DNA of 64,000 nt from Oxalicibacterium flavum (GTDB taxonomy: Bacteria > Pseudomonadota > Gammaproteobacteria > Burkholderiales > Burkholderiaceae_D): NCBI RefSeq assembly GCF_014635065.1, contig NZ_BMCG01000004.1:248001-312000 (forward strand). Reading direction: 5' to 3'. Below are positions 26,508 through 35,202 of the stretch, one piece after another. The notes beneath the pieces were generated by a model. The model saw only the letters and a program-made list of their open reading frames with translations. It was not told where the DNA came from and ran no database searches. The position numbers and the translations under genes were made by a program. Every line of letters starts with the position of its first letter. The stretch's first letter is position 1.

Positions 26508-27158
26508 TCATTGCTGCCGATATCCGACAGCAGCGCCGGCTGGCGTGGACATGCGCGCAATCGTCAGCGACAATTTCTCATGCAACTGGCGGCGTGCGTC
26601 ATCGAGCGCGGTCGCCACGGCTTGGGGGCCGAATACCAGCCCCTGCAGCGGAAAGAAATGCACGTCGCGAATGCCGATGGATGCCAATGCATAGCGCAGG
26701 TACGGGGTCAGGAAGTCGGCCTGCCTTGCGTGTTCTCCTGCATGAAATCCGCCGGAACTGACCAGCACGAAAGTGGGCCTGTCCTTCAGCAGTCCGATCT
26801 TGCCTTCCGGCGTTGCATGAAAGGTGCGGTGGATGCGGATGACATGATCAATCCACAGCTTCAGCGTGGCTGGCACGGTGAAGTTGTGCATCGGTGTGAC
26901 GATGAATAGCATTTCATGTTGTTCCAGTTCCACGATCAGCCGTTCCGACCAATCGAATGCCTGGGCGTCGGTCGCCGTGTCGGAGGTAATTGCCAACGCA
27001 TATTCGCGGCCGATGACAGGCAGCGGCGTGCGTATCAGATCGCGTTCGGTGATCTGCTGTTCCGTGATGCCGTGCGCGGCAAGAGTGTCGCGCGCCAGCC
27101 GGTAGCCGTGGCTGGCCCCGCTGTGCGGGCCGCTGTTCAATAACAGAATGCTGCTCAT
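26508..27158 (-). CDS. FMN-dependent NADH-azoreductase / NAD(P)H quinone reductase family
   Basis: 216 residues from the ATG at 27156-27158, behind AGGAAG. The flavodoxin-like fold is shown by ILLLNSGPHSGASHGYRL, then TPMHNFTVPATLKLWIDHVIR and LVSSGGFHAG. It resembles AzoR/YieF-type reductases that detoxify quinones and azo compounds. Its start overlaps the stop of the GNAT gene by four bases (ATGA), so the two are translationally coupled. It is convergent with the lipoprotein gene. Confidence 0.85.
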   Translation of the reverse strand: MSSILLLNSGPHSGASHGYRLARDTLAAHGITEQQITERDLIRTPLPVIGREYALAITSDTATDAQAFDWSERLIVELEQHEMLFIVTPMHNFTVPATLKLWIDHVIRIHRTFHATPEGKIGLLKDRPTFVLVSSGGFHAGEHARQADFLTPYLRYALASIGIRDVHFFPLQGLVFGPQAVATALDDARRQLHEKLSLTIARMSTPAGAAVGYRQQ

Positions 27159-27592
27159 GATTCTTCCTGTGGAAGCGTTTCGACGAAATGCAGGCCACGT
27201 GCAAGCAAGCCTTGCCGGAAATAGAAGCGCTGCGCCAGCGCCATGTGCAGGCCGGTGTCGAGCACGAAGTGCTGGCATTGCAGGGCAATGGCCTGCTGCC
27301 GTGCTGCCTGCAGCAGCCGTTCTCCGACGCCTGCACGGTGCAGCGCAGCGGTGACGACCAGGTCATCGACATAGACGAAGCGGCCGTACAGCAGGTTCTC
27401 GAGCACGCGGTAGCCGGCCAGGCCGACGACGCCGCCGTCGCGCCATGCCGCCAGCAGGTAATAGCCCTGCGTGCGCTGGCGCGCGATTTGCGCGATATAG
27501 CTTGCGCGGTTGACAAGATGCGGCCGCAATTCCTGCATGACGGCAAAGGAGGCGTCCAGTCCGGTGTCGTCTTCGATGTGTCTGATGTCCAT
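27155..27592 (-). CDS. GNAT-family N-acetyltransferase
   Basis: 145 residues from ATG 27590-27592. The acetyl-CoA site is visible as VYVDDLVVTAALHRAGVGERLL, with an ATP-like R-x-x-G-x-G variant (RAGVGE). The YFRQGL segment near the C-terminus is the usual tail of GNAT enzymes. The acceptor is unknown. It is first in a two-gene unit with the azoreductase. Confidence 0.85.
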   Translation of the reverse strand: MDIRHIEDDTGLDASFAVMQELRPHLVNRASYIAQIARQRTQGYYLLAAWRDGGVVGLAGYRVLENLLYGRFVYVDDLVVTAALHRAGVGERLLQAARQQAIALQCQHFVLDTGLHMALAQRFYFRQGLLARGLHFVETLPQEES

Positions 27593-27660
27593 GTGATCGG
27601 CGCGATGTGGTGTCCGGTCGGATTGACGGCGGCCTGTGTCTGGCCATGTCACCGCGTTGC

Positions 27661-28101
27661 TTATTCCGCCGGCATCTTGCGGAAGGCGACACAGAAGCGG
27701 TTCCAGCTATTGATCGACGTGATCAGTAGCGTCAGTTCCGCCAGTTCGGCATCGGTGAAGTGTGGCCGGACGGCTTCCCAGACGGCGTCCGGCACGTGGG
27801 TTTGCGCCACCAGCGTCAGCGATTCGGCCCATTCCAGCGCGGCGCGCTCCTGGTCGTTGAAGAACGGCGCCTCGCGCCAGGCGGCGACGGTGGCGAGACG
27901 GCGTTCGCTTTCGCCCGACTTGCGCGCATCGGTCGTGTGCATGTCGAGGCAGAACGCACAGCCGTTGATCTGGGATACGCGCAGGCGGACCAGCTCCTTC
28001 AGTAGATGATCGAGCCTGCTTTTGCCGATCTGGGTTTCGACGCCCATCTGGGCTTTGACGATGTCCGGGCCGGCTGCATAGAAATCGAGGCGGGGCTGCA
28101 T
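27661..28101 (-). CDS. AhpD-like carboxymuconolactone decarboxylase-family protein
   Basis: 146 residues from ATG 28099-28101 behind AAGGAG. The active-site motif is Cys48-x-x-Cys51 with His55 (NGCAFCLDMHTTDAR), as in peroxidase-type AhpD proteins. It probably handles peroxides or acts as a thiol-disulfide partner. It is divergent from a MocR regulator with a 102-bp spacer and is a likely target of it. The GNAT and azoreductase genes follow after 68 nt, suggesting an oxidative or electrophile stress set. Confidence 0.88.
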   Translation of the reverse strand: MQPRLDFYAAGPDIVKAQMGVETQIGKSRLDHLLKELVRLRVSQINGCAFCLDMHTTDARKSGESERRLATVAAWREAPFFNDQERAALEWAESLTLVAQTHVPDAVWEAVRPHFTDAELAELTLLITSINSWNRFCVAFRKMPAE

Positions 28102-28193
28102 GTGAACTCCTTGGTTGGGGTGACGGTTCGGTGTGAATGAAGCGTAGTATGCGAGTATCTTGGTCATGTCAGAAGGGCCAAGAAATGCAAAAA

Positions 28194-28203
28194 GGACTAG
28201 TCC
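28194..28203. promoter_or_regulatory. Palindrome GGACTAGTCC directly before the MocR start
   Basis: Perfect 10-bp palindrome ending one base before the start codon and overlapping the ribosome site AAGGA. It is a possible autoregulatory operator of the MocR protein; MocR sites are often repeats in the divergent spacer. The short length limits confidence. Confidence 0.35.
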
Positions 28204-29631
28204 ATGATGGCCGCCAAATCGAATCTCGACTTGCGCATCGACCGCGCGCTGGCGCAGCCGATGTATCTGCAAATCTGCCAACGCTTCAAGACGGCGATCG
28301 AACGCGGGCATCTGCGTGCTGGCGATCGCGTGCCCGCGGTGCGCGCGCTGGCAACCGAACTCAATCTGGCGCGCGGTACGGTCGATATGGCGTATCGGGT
28401 CTTGGCCGACGAGGGATATTTCCAGGTGCGCGGCGCGGCCGGTACCGTCGTTTCGCCCTCGCTGCCGCAGCCGGCGCTGGCCAAGCCGCAAGCCACGGTG
28501 CCTCGTCATTCCTCGGCCGTTGCCACGGACTACGACGGCAGAGCGCCCAGGCCCCTGCAGTTGGGCCTGCCGGCACTCGATGCCTTTCCGCGCAAGGTGT
28601 GGAACAGGCTGGTCGCGCACCGGCTGCGTTACAGCGAACCGATGCGGCTGGCCTATCCGCATCCGGCCGGCTATGACCAGTTGCGCGAACGCATTGCCAC
28701 CTATCTGGGCGTCTCGCGCGGAGTGGCCTGCCTGCCGGAACAGGTGTTTGTCACGAGCGGCTTGCGAACCTCGCTGGAACTGACGTTGAGCAGTCTGTCC
28801 AGTCCGGGCGATGCATTCTGGTACGAGGATCCGGGCTACCTCCTTGCGCGTCCGTTTCTGCAAAGCGCGGCGATCCGGTTGGTGCCGGTGCCGGTCGATG
28901 AAGATGGACTGATGGTCGAGCAGGGCCGGCGACTCGCGCCGCACGCAAGATTCGCAATGGTCACGCCATCTCACCAAAGCCCGCTAGGCATGACGCTCTC
29001 ATTGGAGCGCCGGATGGCGTTGCTGGAATGGGCCGCCAATGCCAACAGCTGGATCATCGAGGACGATTACGACAGCGAATTCCGCTATCAGGGCCGTCCT
29101 TTGCCGGCGTTGAAAAGCCTGGATCGCAATGACCGCGTCATTTATTGCGGCACGTTCAGCAAGGTAATGTTTCCGGGCTTGCGGCTGGCCTACGTGGTGG
29201 CGCCGGCCAGCGCGGTGGCGCGTTTCGAGGCCGTGTCCTCCAACCTGAATGCAGGCGGTCCCTATCTGTTGCAGGCGGCGGTGGCCGACTTCATGTCCGA
29301 AGGACATTTTTCCCGTCACCTGAAGAAAATGCGGCAACTGTACGCAGAACGCCGGGACATCACCCAGCGCGTATTCCAGGAAGTATTGGGCGAGCGGATA
29401 CGCATCAATTTGCGGCCTGGCGGGTTGCAGATGCTGGCAAAACTGGATGAGCGCGAGAACGATGTCCTGCTGGGAGCGCGGGCGCGTGCGGCAGGATTGG
29501 CGCCATATCCGCTGTCGCGCTGGTATGTCGATGCGAAGCCGCAGCAGGGCTTGCTGCTGGGGTTTGCCAATGTGCAGGACGAGGCGGAGGCCGAACGCCT
29601 GGCGCTGACGCTAAAGCGGGCATTCGCATGA
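28204..29631 (+). CDS. MocR/PdxR-type GntR-aminotransferase fusion regulator
   Basis: 475 residues. A GntR winged helix (residues about 15-85, MYLQICQRFKTAIERG and RALATELNLARGTVDMAYR) is joined to a fold-type I aminotransferase domain. That domain has HQSPLGMTLSLERR, DDYDSEFRY and the PLP-lysine region YCGTFSKVMFPGLRL. This is the standard MocR architecture; effectors are PLP or an aldimine. It is divergent from the AhpD-like gene, its probable target. Confidence 0.92.
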   Translation: MMAAKSNLDLRIDRALAQPMYLQICQRFKTAIERGHLRAGDRVPAVRALATELNLARGTVDMAYRVLADEGYFQVRGAAGTVVSPSLPQPALAKPQATVPRHSSAVATDYDGRAPRPLQLGLPALDAFPRKVWNRLVAHRLRYSEPMRLAYPHPAGYDQLRERIATYLGVSRGVACLPEQVFVTSGLRTSLELTLSSLSSPGDAFWYEDPGYLLARPFLQSAAIRLVPVPVDEDGLMVEQGRRLAPHARFAMVTPSHQSPLGMTLSLERRMALLEWAANANSWIIEDDYDSEFRYQGRPLPALKSLDRNDRVIYCGTFSKVMFPGLRLAYVVAPASAVARFEAVSSNLNAGGPYLLQAAVADFMSEGHFSRHLKKMRQLYAERRDITQRVFQEVLGERIRINLRPGGLQMLAKLDERENDVLLGARARAAGLAPYPLSRWYVDAKPQQGLLLGFANVQDEAEAERLALTLKRAFA

Positions 29632-29670
29632 GGCAAGGCTTTCCATGCCTCGCCTCCTGCAGCTAGCTGC

Positions 29671-30618
29671 CTAGTCGTCGTCTTCCTGCGCGCGCAAGGG
29701 AATGACGCTGGACACGGTGCTGCCGGTCGAGCACGGCTCCTCGTCGAAGGCAATGTCGCCGCCGGGCACCGCTTCGCCGGTCGCCTTCAGTTCGGCGAAG
29801 CCGAACTGGCCGCGGTCCATCAGGTGCGAGGGCACCACGGTCGAGAGCGAGGCGAAGATGTTCTCGACGCGGCCCGGATACTGCTTCTCCCATTCGCGCA
29901 GCATGTTCTTGATCTGCTTGCGCTGCAGGTTTTCCTGGCTGCCGCAGAGGTCGCACGGGATGATCGGGAAATTCTTCACCTTCGCATAGCGTTCGGTATC
30001 GGCTTCCTTCACGTAGGCGAGCGGACGGATCACGATGTGCTTGCCATCGTCCGACTGCAGCTTGGGCGGCATGCCCTTGATCTTGGCGCCGAAGAACATG
30101 TTGAGGAAGAAGGTTTCCATGATGTCGTCGCGGTGATGGCCGAGCGCGATCTTGGTCGCGCCCAGTTCGTCGGCCACGCGGTACAGGATGCCGCGCCGCA
30201 GGCGCGAGCACAGTGAACAGGTGGTCTTGCCTTCCGGGATCAGGCGCTTGACGATGCTGTAGGTATCCTGGTTCTCGATGTGGTACGGGATGCCGAGCTT
30301 GTCCAGATAGGCCGGCAGCACGTCGGCCGGGAAGTTCGGCTGCTTCTGGTCGAGGTTGACGGCGACGATGTCGAAATGAATCGGTGCGCGCTCGCGCAGC
30401 GTCATCAGGATGTCGAGCAGCGCATAGCTGTCCTTGCCGCCGGACAGGCAGACCATGACCTTGTCGCCGTCCTCGATCATGTTGAAGTCGCCGATCGCCT
30501 GTCCGACCTGGCGGCACAGGCGCTTGTGCAGCTTGTTGTTCTCGTAGGCGATCTTCTCGATCTGTTTTGCCGTCGGGCTGGCGCTCAGGCCGGCCTCGTT
30601 CTTCAGCACGGAACTCAT
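29671..30618 (-). CDS. ttcA: tRNA 2-thiocytidine biosynthesis protein TtcA
   Basis: 315 residues from ATG 30616-30618. The PP-loop ATPase motif SGGKDS is at 59-64. Cys134 and Cys137 (TCSLCSR) plus Cys222 (PCDLCG) are the cluster and sulfur-transfer cysteines of TtcA, which thiolates C32 of certain tRNAs. The acidic C-terminal tail is extra. Its start overlaps the folB stop (ATGA), so it is coupled to folate genes. Confidence 0.95.
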   Translation of the reverse strand: MSSVLKNEAGLSASPTAKQIEKIAYENNKLHKRLCRQVGQAIGDFNMIEDGDKVMVCLSGGKDSYALLDILMTLRERAPIHFDIVAVNLDQKQPNFPADVLPAYLDKLGIPYHIENQDTYSIVKRLIPEGKTTCSLCSRLRRGILYRVADELGATKIALGHHRDDIMETFFLNMFFGAKIKGMPPKLQSDDGKHIVIRPLAYVKEADTERYAKVKNFPIIPCDLCGSQENLQRKQIKNMLREWEKQYPGRVENIFASLSTVVPSHLMDRGQFGFAELKATGEAVPGGDIAFDEEPCSTGSTVSSVIPLRAQEDDD

Positions 30619-31016
30619 GACTGGCTCTCCTTGATGCGGAACACTTCCACGCCGACCGAATGGCAGTCCGGATAGACGTCGGGCTTCTCGGTCGAGACGC
30701 GCGCGGCGCGCACCTTGGGATGCGCGAGCATGGCCTTGATGACGTCGTCGCACAGGGTTTCCTGCAGGTGGATGTGACCCTGCGCCATGCGTTTGGCGAT
30801 GGTGCTGCGCATGAAGTCGTAGTCCACCACTTCGTCGAGCGAATCGTGCGACGGCGTCGATTCGTCGAGCGGGATGAAGAGATCGACGTTGATCAGCACG
30901 CGCTGCTCGCCCTTCTTCTCGAACTCGTGGACGCCGATGTTGATCTGCACCTCGTAGTCGCGCAGGAAGAGGCGGCGGCAATCGGCCAGGTTGGGATGGA
31001 ACAGGAACGAATTCAT
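30615..31016 (-). CDS. folB: Dihydroneopterin aldolase
   Basis: 133 residues. [32 protein letters not shown] and the [15 protein letters not shown] region identify the FolB/FolX fold; the catalytic Lys and Glu occur in [20 protein letters not shown]. The step belongs to folate synthesis. It precedes ttcA by overlap and follows an SDR by 32 nt, forming a three-gene unit. Confidence 0.93.
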   Translation of the reverse strand: MNSFLFHPNLADCRRLFLRDYEVQINIGVHEFEKKGEQRVLINVDLFIPLDESTPSHDSLDEVVDYDFMRSTIAKRMAQGHIHLQETLCDDVIKAMLAHPKVRAARVSTEKPDVYPDCHSVGVEVFRIKESQS

Positions 31017-31048
31017 GGAAGCAATCGGTTGAGCAACAGGAAAAAAGA

Positions 31049-31828
31049 TCAGGACGCGACGAACATCACGTCGCGCTGCAGGGGAATCAGGTGCTGGCCG
31101 CCGTCAACGAGCAGCGTGGTGCCGGTGATGGCGGGCGAATCGGCGACGAAGCAGACGGCGGCCGCGATGTCGTCCGGCGTGCTGGAACGGCCGAGCGGCG
31201 TATGCGCGTGCGCTTCCTGAAACTGCGCCTCGCTCATGTCGCCCGACACCAGCGTGATGCCGGGCGCCACGCCGGCCACGCGCACCTTGGGCGCGAGCGC
31301 CTGCGCGAGCATGGTGGTGGCGCTTTGCAGCGCGGCCTTCGACAGCGTATAGGACAGGAAGTCGGGGTTCAGGTTGTAGAGCTTCTGGTCGAGCAGGTTG
31401 ACCACGACCGCCTGCGCGCCGTCCGGCGTGGCCGCGTGCAGCGCCTGCGCGAGCAGGATGGGCGCGGCGAGGTTGACGTGCATGTGGGCATCGAGCGCGG
31501 CGGTCGAAAAGCCGGTGGCATCGTCGAAATCGAAGCGCGAGGCATTGTTGACCACGCACGACACCGGCCCCAGCGCCTGCGCGGCCTGTGCCAGCAGCTG
31601 CCTCACCGCCGCCTCGTTTGCCAGTTCGCAGGGCAGGGCGACGGCGCGTCGGCCCAGTGCCTGGATGTCGCGCACGGTCGCCTGCGCCTCGTCCGCCGAG
31701 CGCGCGTAGTGCACGGCCACGTCCCAGCCGCGCTGCGCGAGCGCGAGCGCAATCGCGCGCCCGATGCGGCGTGCGGCACCGGTGACGAGGGCGACGCGGC
31801 GGGCGTCTGGATGAGTGGCGGTGGACAT
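31049..31828 (-). CDS. Short-chain dehydrogenase, pteridine-reductase (FolM)-like
   Basis: 259 residues with the NADP motif [16 protein letters not shown] and the catalytic YTLSKAA. The TGAARRIG start, the SRFDFDD segment and linkage to folB point to the FolM/PTR1 subgroup, which reduces dihydromonapterin or dihydrofolate. Specific activity is inferred from context. It is divergent from MidA. Confidence 0.85.
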   Translation of the reverse strand: MSTATHPDARRVALVTGAARRIGRAIALALAQRGWDVAVHYARSADEAQATVRDIQALGRRAVALPCELANEAAVRQLLAQAAQALGPVSCVVNNASRFDFDDATGFSTAALDAHMHVNLAAPILLAQALHAATPDGAQAVVVNLLDQKLYNLNPDFLSYTLSKAALQSATTMLAQALAPKVRVAGVAPGITLVSGDMSEAQFQEAHAHTPLGRSSTPDDIAAAVCFVADSPAITGTTLLVDGGQHLIPLQRDVMFVAS

Positions 31829-31891
31829 CGAAGCCTGGTCTTATGTTGGCCTAAGGTTGTGTGTTTTGCCGAATTCTCTACAATACCTGCC

Positions 31892-33052
31892 ATGCAAGCG
31901 CATCTTCCCGAACCTTCCCCGGACGCCTACCAGGCATCTTCCCAGCTCCAGAACCTGATCGTTGAAGAAATTCGCCGACAAGGCGGATGGATTCCCTTCG
32001 CGCGGTACATGGACCTGGCGCTGTATGCGCCGGATCTCGGTTATTACAGCGGCGGCGCGGCAAAACTCGGCAAAGACGGTGATTTTACAACCGCTCCCGA
32101 GATGACGTCGCTTTTCGGGGAAACCCTGGCCCACGCGGCCGACGAGCTGATGCGCCAGAGCAGCGCCCACATCCTCGAGTTCGGCGCCGGCACCGGCAAG
32201 CTGGCGGCCGACATCCTGACCGAATGCGCGGCGGCCGGCATCACGGTCGAGCGCTATTCGATCGTCGAACTGTCGGGCGAACTGCGCGCGCGCCAGCAGC
32301 AGACGCTGGCGGAATTCCCGCAGGTCAACTGGCTCGACGACTTTCCGCAGGCTTTTTCGGGCGTGGTGATCGGCAACGAGGTGCTCGACGCGATGCCGGT
32401 GTCGCTGGTCGTCAAGCACGACGGCCGCTGGCACGAGCGCGGCGTGGTCTGGCAGGACGGGCGCTTCGATTACGAGGACCGTCCCTGCGCGGCCGAACTG
32501 GTCGAGCAGATTCCGGAGGCCGATGCCTTGCCCGACGGCTACCTGACCGAAGTGCATCCGGTCGCGATCGGCTTCATGCGCACGCTGGCCGGCATGCTGA
32601 CGGCCGGTCACGAGCAGAACGGCAAGGGCGGCGCGGCGATCCTGATCGACTACGGCTTCCCCGGCAGCGAGTTCTACCTCGACCAGCGCAGCCAGGGCAC
32701 GCTGATGTGCCATTACCGCCATCATTCGCATCCCGATCCGTTCTACCTGCCGGGTTTGCAGGACATCACGGCGCACGTCGATTTCACGGCGATGGCCTAT
32801 GCCGCCGTGCGCAACGGGCTGGAAATGCTGGGCTACATGAGCCAGGCCGGCTTCCTGATGTCGGCCGGCATCGCCGACCGCCTGCTGCAGACCTCGCCGG
32901 AAGACGTGCAGCTTTACCTGCCCAAGGCCAACGCCGTGCAGAAGCTGACTTCGCCGGCCGAGATGGGCGAGCTGTTCAAGGTGCTGGTGGTCGGCAAGGA
33001 AGTGGTGATGGATGACCGCTTCGACCGTGCCGACCAGAGCCGGCGCCTGTAA
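31892..33052 (+). CDS. MidA/NDUFAF7-family SAM-dependent methyltransferase (DUF185)
   Basis: 386 residues from ATG 31892. Typical features are IPFARYMDLALYAPDLGYYSGG, GDFTTAPEMTSLFGE, the SAM loop LEFGAGTGKLA, GNEVLDAMPV and LIDYGFPGSEFY. The mitochondrial relative NDUFAF7 methylates an arginine of complex I. The bacterial target is unknown; a homologous role on NuoCD is possible. Confidence 0.9.
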   Translation: MQAHLPEPSPDAYQASSQLQNLIVEEIRRQGGWIPFARYMDLALYAPDLGYYSGGAAKLGKDGDFTTAPEMTSLFGETLAHAADELMRQSSAHILEFGAGTGKLAADILTECAAAGITVERYSIVELSGELRARQQQTLAEFPQVNWLDDFPQAFSGVVIGNEVLDAMPVSLVVKHDGRWHERGVVWQDGRFDYEDRPCAAELVEQIPEADALPDGYLTEVHPVAIGFMRTLAGMLTAGHEQNGKGGAAILIDYGFPGSEFYLDQRSQGTLMCHYRHHSHPDPFYLPGLQDITAHVDFTAMAYAAVRNGLEMLGYMSQAGFLMSAGIADRLLQTSPEDVQLYLPKANAVQKLTSPAEMGELFKVLVVGKEVVMDDRFDRADQSRRL

Positions 33053-33078
33053 GTCCATTCACGAGCGCGCCCCTTTCC

Positions 33079-33273
33079 ATGCTGCGCTGGTTCATCGTCA
33101 TCTTCCTCGCCGTGATCGTGTTCTCGGCCGCGCTGCCATGGCTGGAAAAGCTCGGCATCGGCCGCCTGCCGGGCGACTTCCGCTTCCGCATTTTCGGCCG
33201 CACCGTATTCCTGCCGTTCGCTTCGACCGTGCTACTCTCGCTGCTGGTGTTCCTGCTGGTCCGCCTGTTCTGA
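33079..33273 (+). CDS. DUF2905 small membrane protein 1
   Basis: 64 residues, two transmembrane helices with GIGRLPGDFRFRIFGRTVFLPFASTVLLS between. The family is of unknown function. It has a near-paralogue immediately downstream at 33316. Confidence 0.85.
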   Translation: MLRWFIVIFLAVIVFSAALPWLEKLGIGRLPGDFRFRIFGRTVFLPFASTVLLSLLVFLLVRLF

Positions 33274-33315
33274 GCGCGGCAACACTTCCGGCGACAACTT
33301 CATGGAGGAAAGGCA

Positions 33316-33525
33316 ATGATTCGATGGGTCGTGGTGATCTTTTTGTTTCTGACCATCTTCAATGCATTGCTGCCCTGGATCTTCATCAAAATCGGCGTCG
33401 GCCGCATCCCGGGCGATATCCGCCTCAAGCTCGACCGCCGCACGCTGATCCTGCCTCTCGGCTCCACCGTGTTGTGGTCGGCGGTCGCCTTCCTGATCGC
33501 GGAGCTCGTCAAGCGCGTGCTGTGA
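33316..33525 (+). CDS. DUF2905 small membrane protein 2
   Basis: 69 residues, same two-helix layout with GVGRIPGDIRLKLDRRTLILPLGSTVLWS. About half the residues match the preceding gene, so the pair is an old tandem duplication. GGAGGAAAGG lies just upstream of the ATG. Function unknown; a joint inner-membrane complex is possible. Confidence 0.85.
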   Translation: MIRWVVVIFLFLTIFNALLPWIFIKIGVGRIPGDIRLKLDRRTLILPLGSTVLWSAVAFLIAELVKRVL

Positions 33526-33672
33526 TGCCGGCGGCGCTCGGCTTACTTCGCTGAACATGCCGTCATCTGACATGAAATTGACAACATTTCGGCTAGGGTG
33601 CCGGCTGGATGGTATGATTCCCCTCCTTTCAACAGCAGGGCTGGCGGGTATTAACCGCGAGTTCCCTTTTCA

Positions 33673-34998
33673 GTGGACATACTGATCATCCTTGGTTTGA
33701 TTCTGGTCAATGGCATCTTTGCCATGTCCGAAATCGCCGTCGTCACCTCCAAACGCATACGTCTTCAAAAACTCGCTGAAAACGGCAGCCGCGGCGCCAA
33801 AGCCGCGCTCGATCTGTCGGACAGTCCCAGCCGTTTTCTCTCGACCATCCAGGTCGGCATCACCCTGATCGGCATTTTCAACGGCGCCTTCGGCGAGGCC
33901 TCGCTGGTCGCGCAACTGACGCCCGAGGTGGCGATGCTGCCGTTGGTCGGCGACTACGCGCGCGAGATTGCGCTCGGCATCGTGGTGGTCGGCATCACCT
34001 TCGCCTCGCTGATCTTCGGCGAACTGGTGCCCAAGCGCATCGCCATGCAGTATCCGGAAGTGGTGGCCTCGCTGGTGGCGGCGCCCATGCTGTGGCTGTC
34101 GCGCCTGATGGGGCCGTTCGTCAGGGTACTGACGGTCTCGACCGAGTTCATCCTGCGCCTGCTCGGCATGCATCACAAGAAGGATGATGCGGTCACGGAA
34201 GAAGAGATCGCCGGCCTGTTCCGTGAAGGTGCCGACGCCGGCCTGTTCGAAAAGACCGAGCACGACATCGTCTCGCGTGCGCTGCGCCTCGACGACCAGC
34301 GCGTGACGGGACTGATGACGCCGCGCATGGACGTGCACTTCATCAACATCGACGACTCGCTCGAGATCAATCTGACCAAGATCGCAGACAGCGCCTATAC
34401 GCGCTTCCCGGTCTGCAAGGGCGATCTGTCGAACGTGATCGGCATCGTGCACGCCGGCAGCCTGTTCGACCAGGCGATCCGCGGCAATGCGATCACGGCC
34501 GTCGATATCGCCGCCGCCACGCGTCCGCCGCTGTTCGTGCCGGAGACCATCAGCGCCATGCAACTGCTGGAAACGCTCAAGAAGAACCGCGCCGAACTGG
34601 CCCTGATCATCGACGAATACGGCGAGATCGAAGGCATCGTGACGCTGAGCGACGTGCTCGAGGCATTGGTCGGCGACGTCTCCGTGATCGACGAGCATCA
34701 CGAGGTGGACGGCGTGCGGCGCGACGACGGCTCGTGGCTGCTCGACGCCGGCATCACCTTCGATCGCTTTCGCGAATTGCTGGAGACCGAAGTGCGCTTC
34801 CCCGACGAGGCATCGGGTTCCTACCATACGCTGGCGGGCTTCGTGATGTCCTTCCTCGGCCACATTCCGCAGATGTCGGACAGCTTCGAATGGGAAGGCT
34901 ATCGTATCGAGGTCATCGACATGGACCGCAACCGCATCGACCGCCTGCTGGTCAGCCGCCTGCCGGAGCAGGCGGAAGCCGCCGACGAGACGGTCTGA
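33673..34998 (+). CDS. CNNM/CorC-type (HlyC-like) transporter protein with CBS domains
   Basis: 441 residues from a GTG start. A DUF21 (CNNM) membrane domain with three or four helices (MSEIAVVTSKRIRLQKL, SLIFGELVPKRIA) is followed by two CBS domains (GLMTPRMDVHFI, IIDEYGEIEGIVTLSDVLEALVGD) and a CorC_HlyC C-terminal domain. Related proteins influence Mg2+ or Co2+ efflux. The 147 nt upstream was inspected for a manganese riboswitch without convincing result. A clear terminator follows at 35014. Confidence 0.9.
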   Translation: MDILIILGLILVNGIFAMSEIAVVTSKRIRLQKLAENGSRGAKAALDLSDSPSRFLSTIQVGITLIGIFNGAFGEASLVAQLTPEVAMLPLVGDYAREIALGIVVVGITFASLIFGELVPKRIAMQYPEVVASLVAAPMLWLSRLMGPFVRVLTVSTEFILRLLGMHHKKDDAVTEEEIAGLFREGADAGLFEKTEHDIVSRALRLDDQRVTGLMTPRMDVHFINIDDSLEINLTKIADSAYTRFPVCKGDLSNVIGIVHAGSLFDQAIRGNAITAVDIAAATRPPLFVPETISAMQLLETLKKNRAELALIIDEYGEIEGIVTLSDVLEALVGDVSVIDEHHEVDGVRRDDGSWLLDAGITFDRFRELLETEVRFPDEASGSYHTLAGFVMSFLGHIPQMSDSFEWEGYRIEVIDMDRNRIDRLLVSRLPEQAEAADETV

Positions 34999-35013
34999 AC
35001 ATCTGAACCCTGA

Positions 35014-35042
35014 AAGCCGGATCGCCGATCCGGCTTTTTTTT
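35014..35042 (+). terminator. Intrinsic terminator after the CorC-type gene
   Basis: AAGCCGGATC-GCC-GATCCGGCTT followed by a run of Ts. Confidence 0.92.
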
Positions 35043-35202
35043 ACCCGGCCGATCACGTTGGGCTTTCGAATTTTTGCGGAACAGCGCCGGCGTCCGCAGT
35101 CAGGCAAGCCGCGCGCACGAACTGCCGCACGCCAGACCAGTCGAACCAGGCATTCCCCCGCGATTCCCGCAAGGCGCGGCCTTCCGCTATCGTCACGAAC
35201 CT

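Noticed and set aside
33526-33672. Possible manganese (yybP-ykoY) riboswitch before the CorC-type gene
   Set aside because: The conserved loop sequences could not be found; only generic GC-rich sequence is present.
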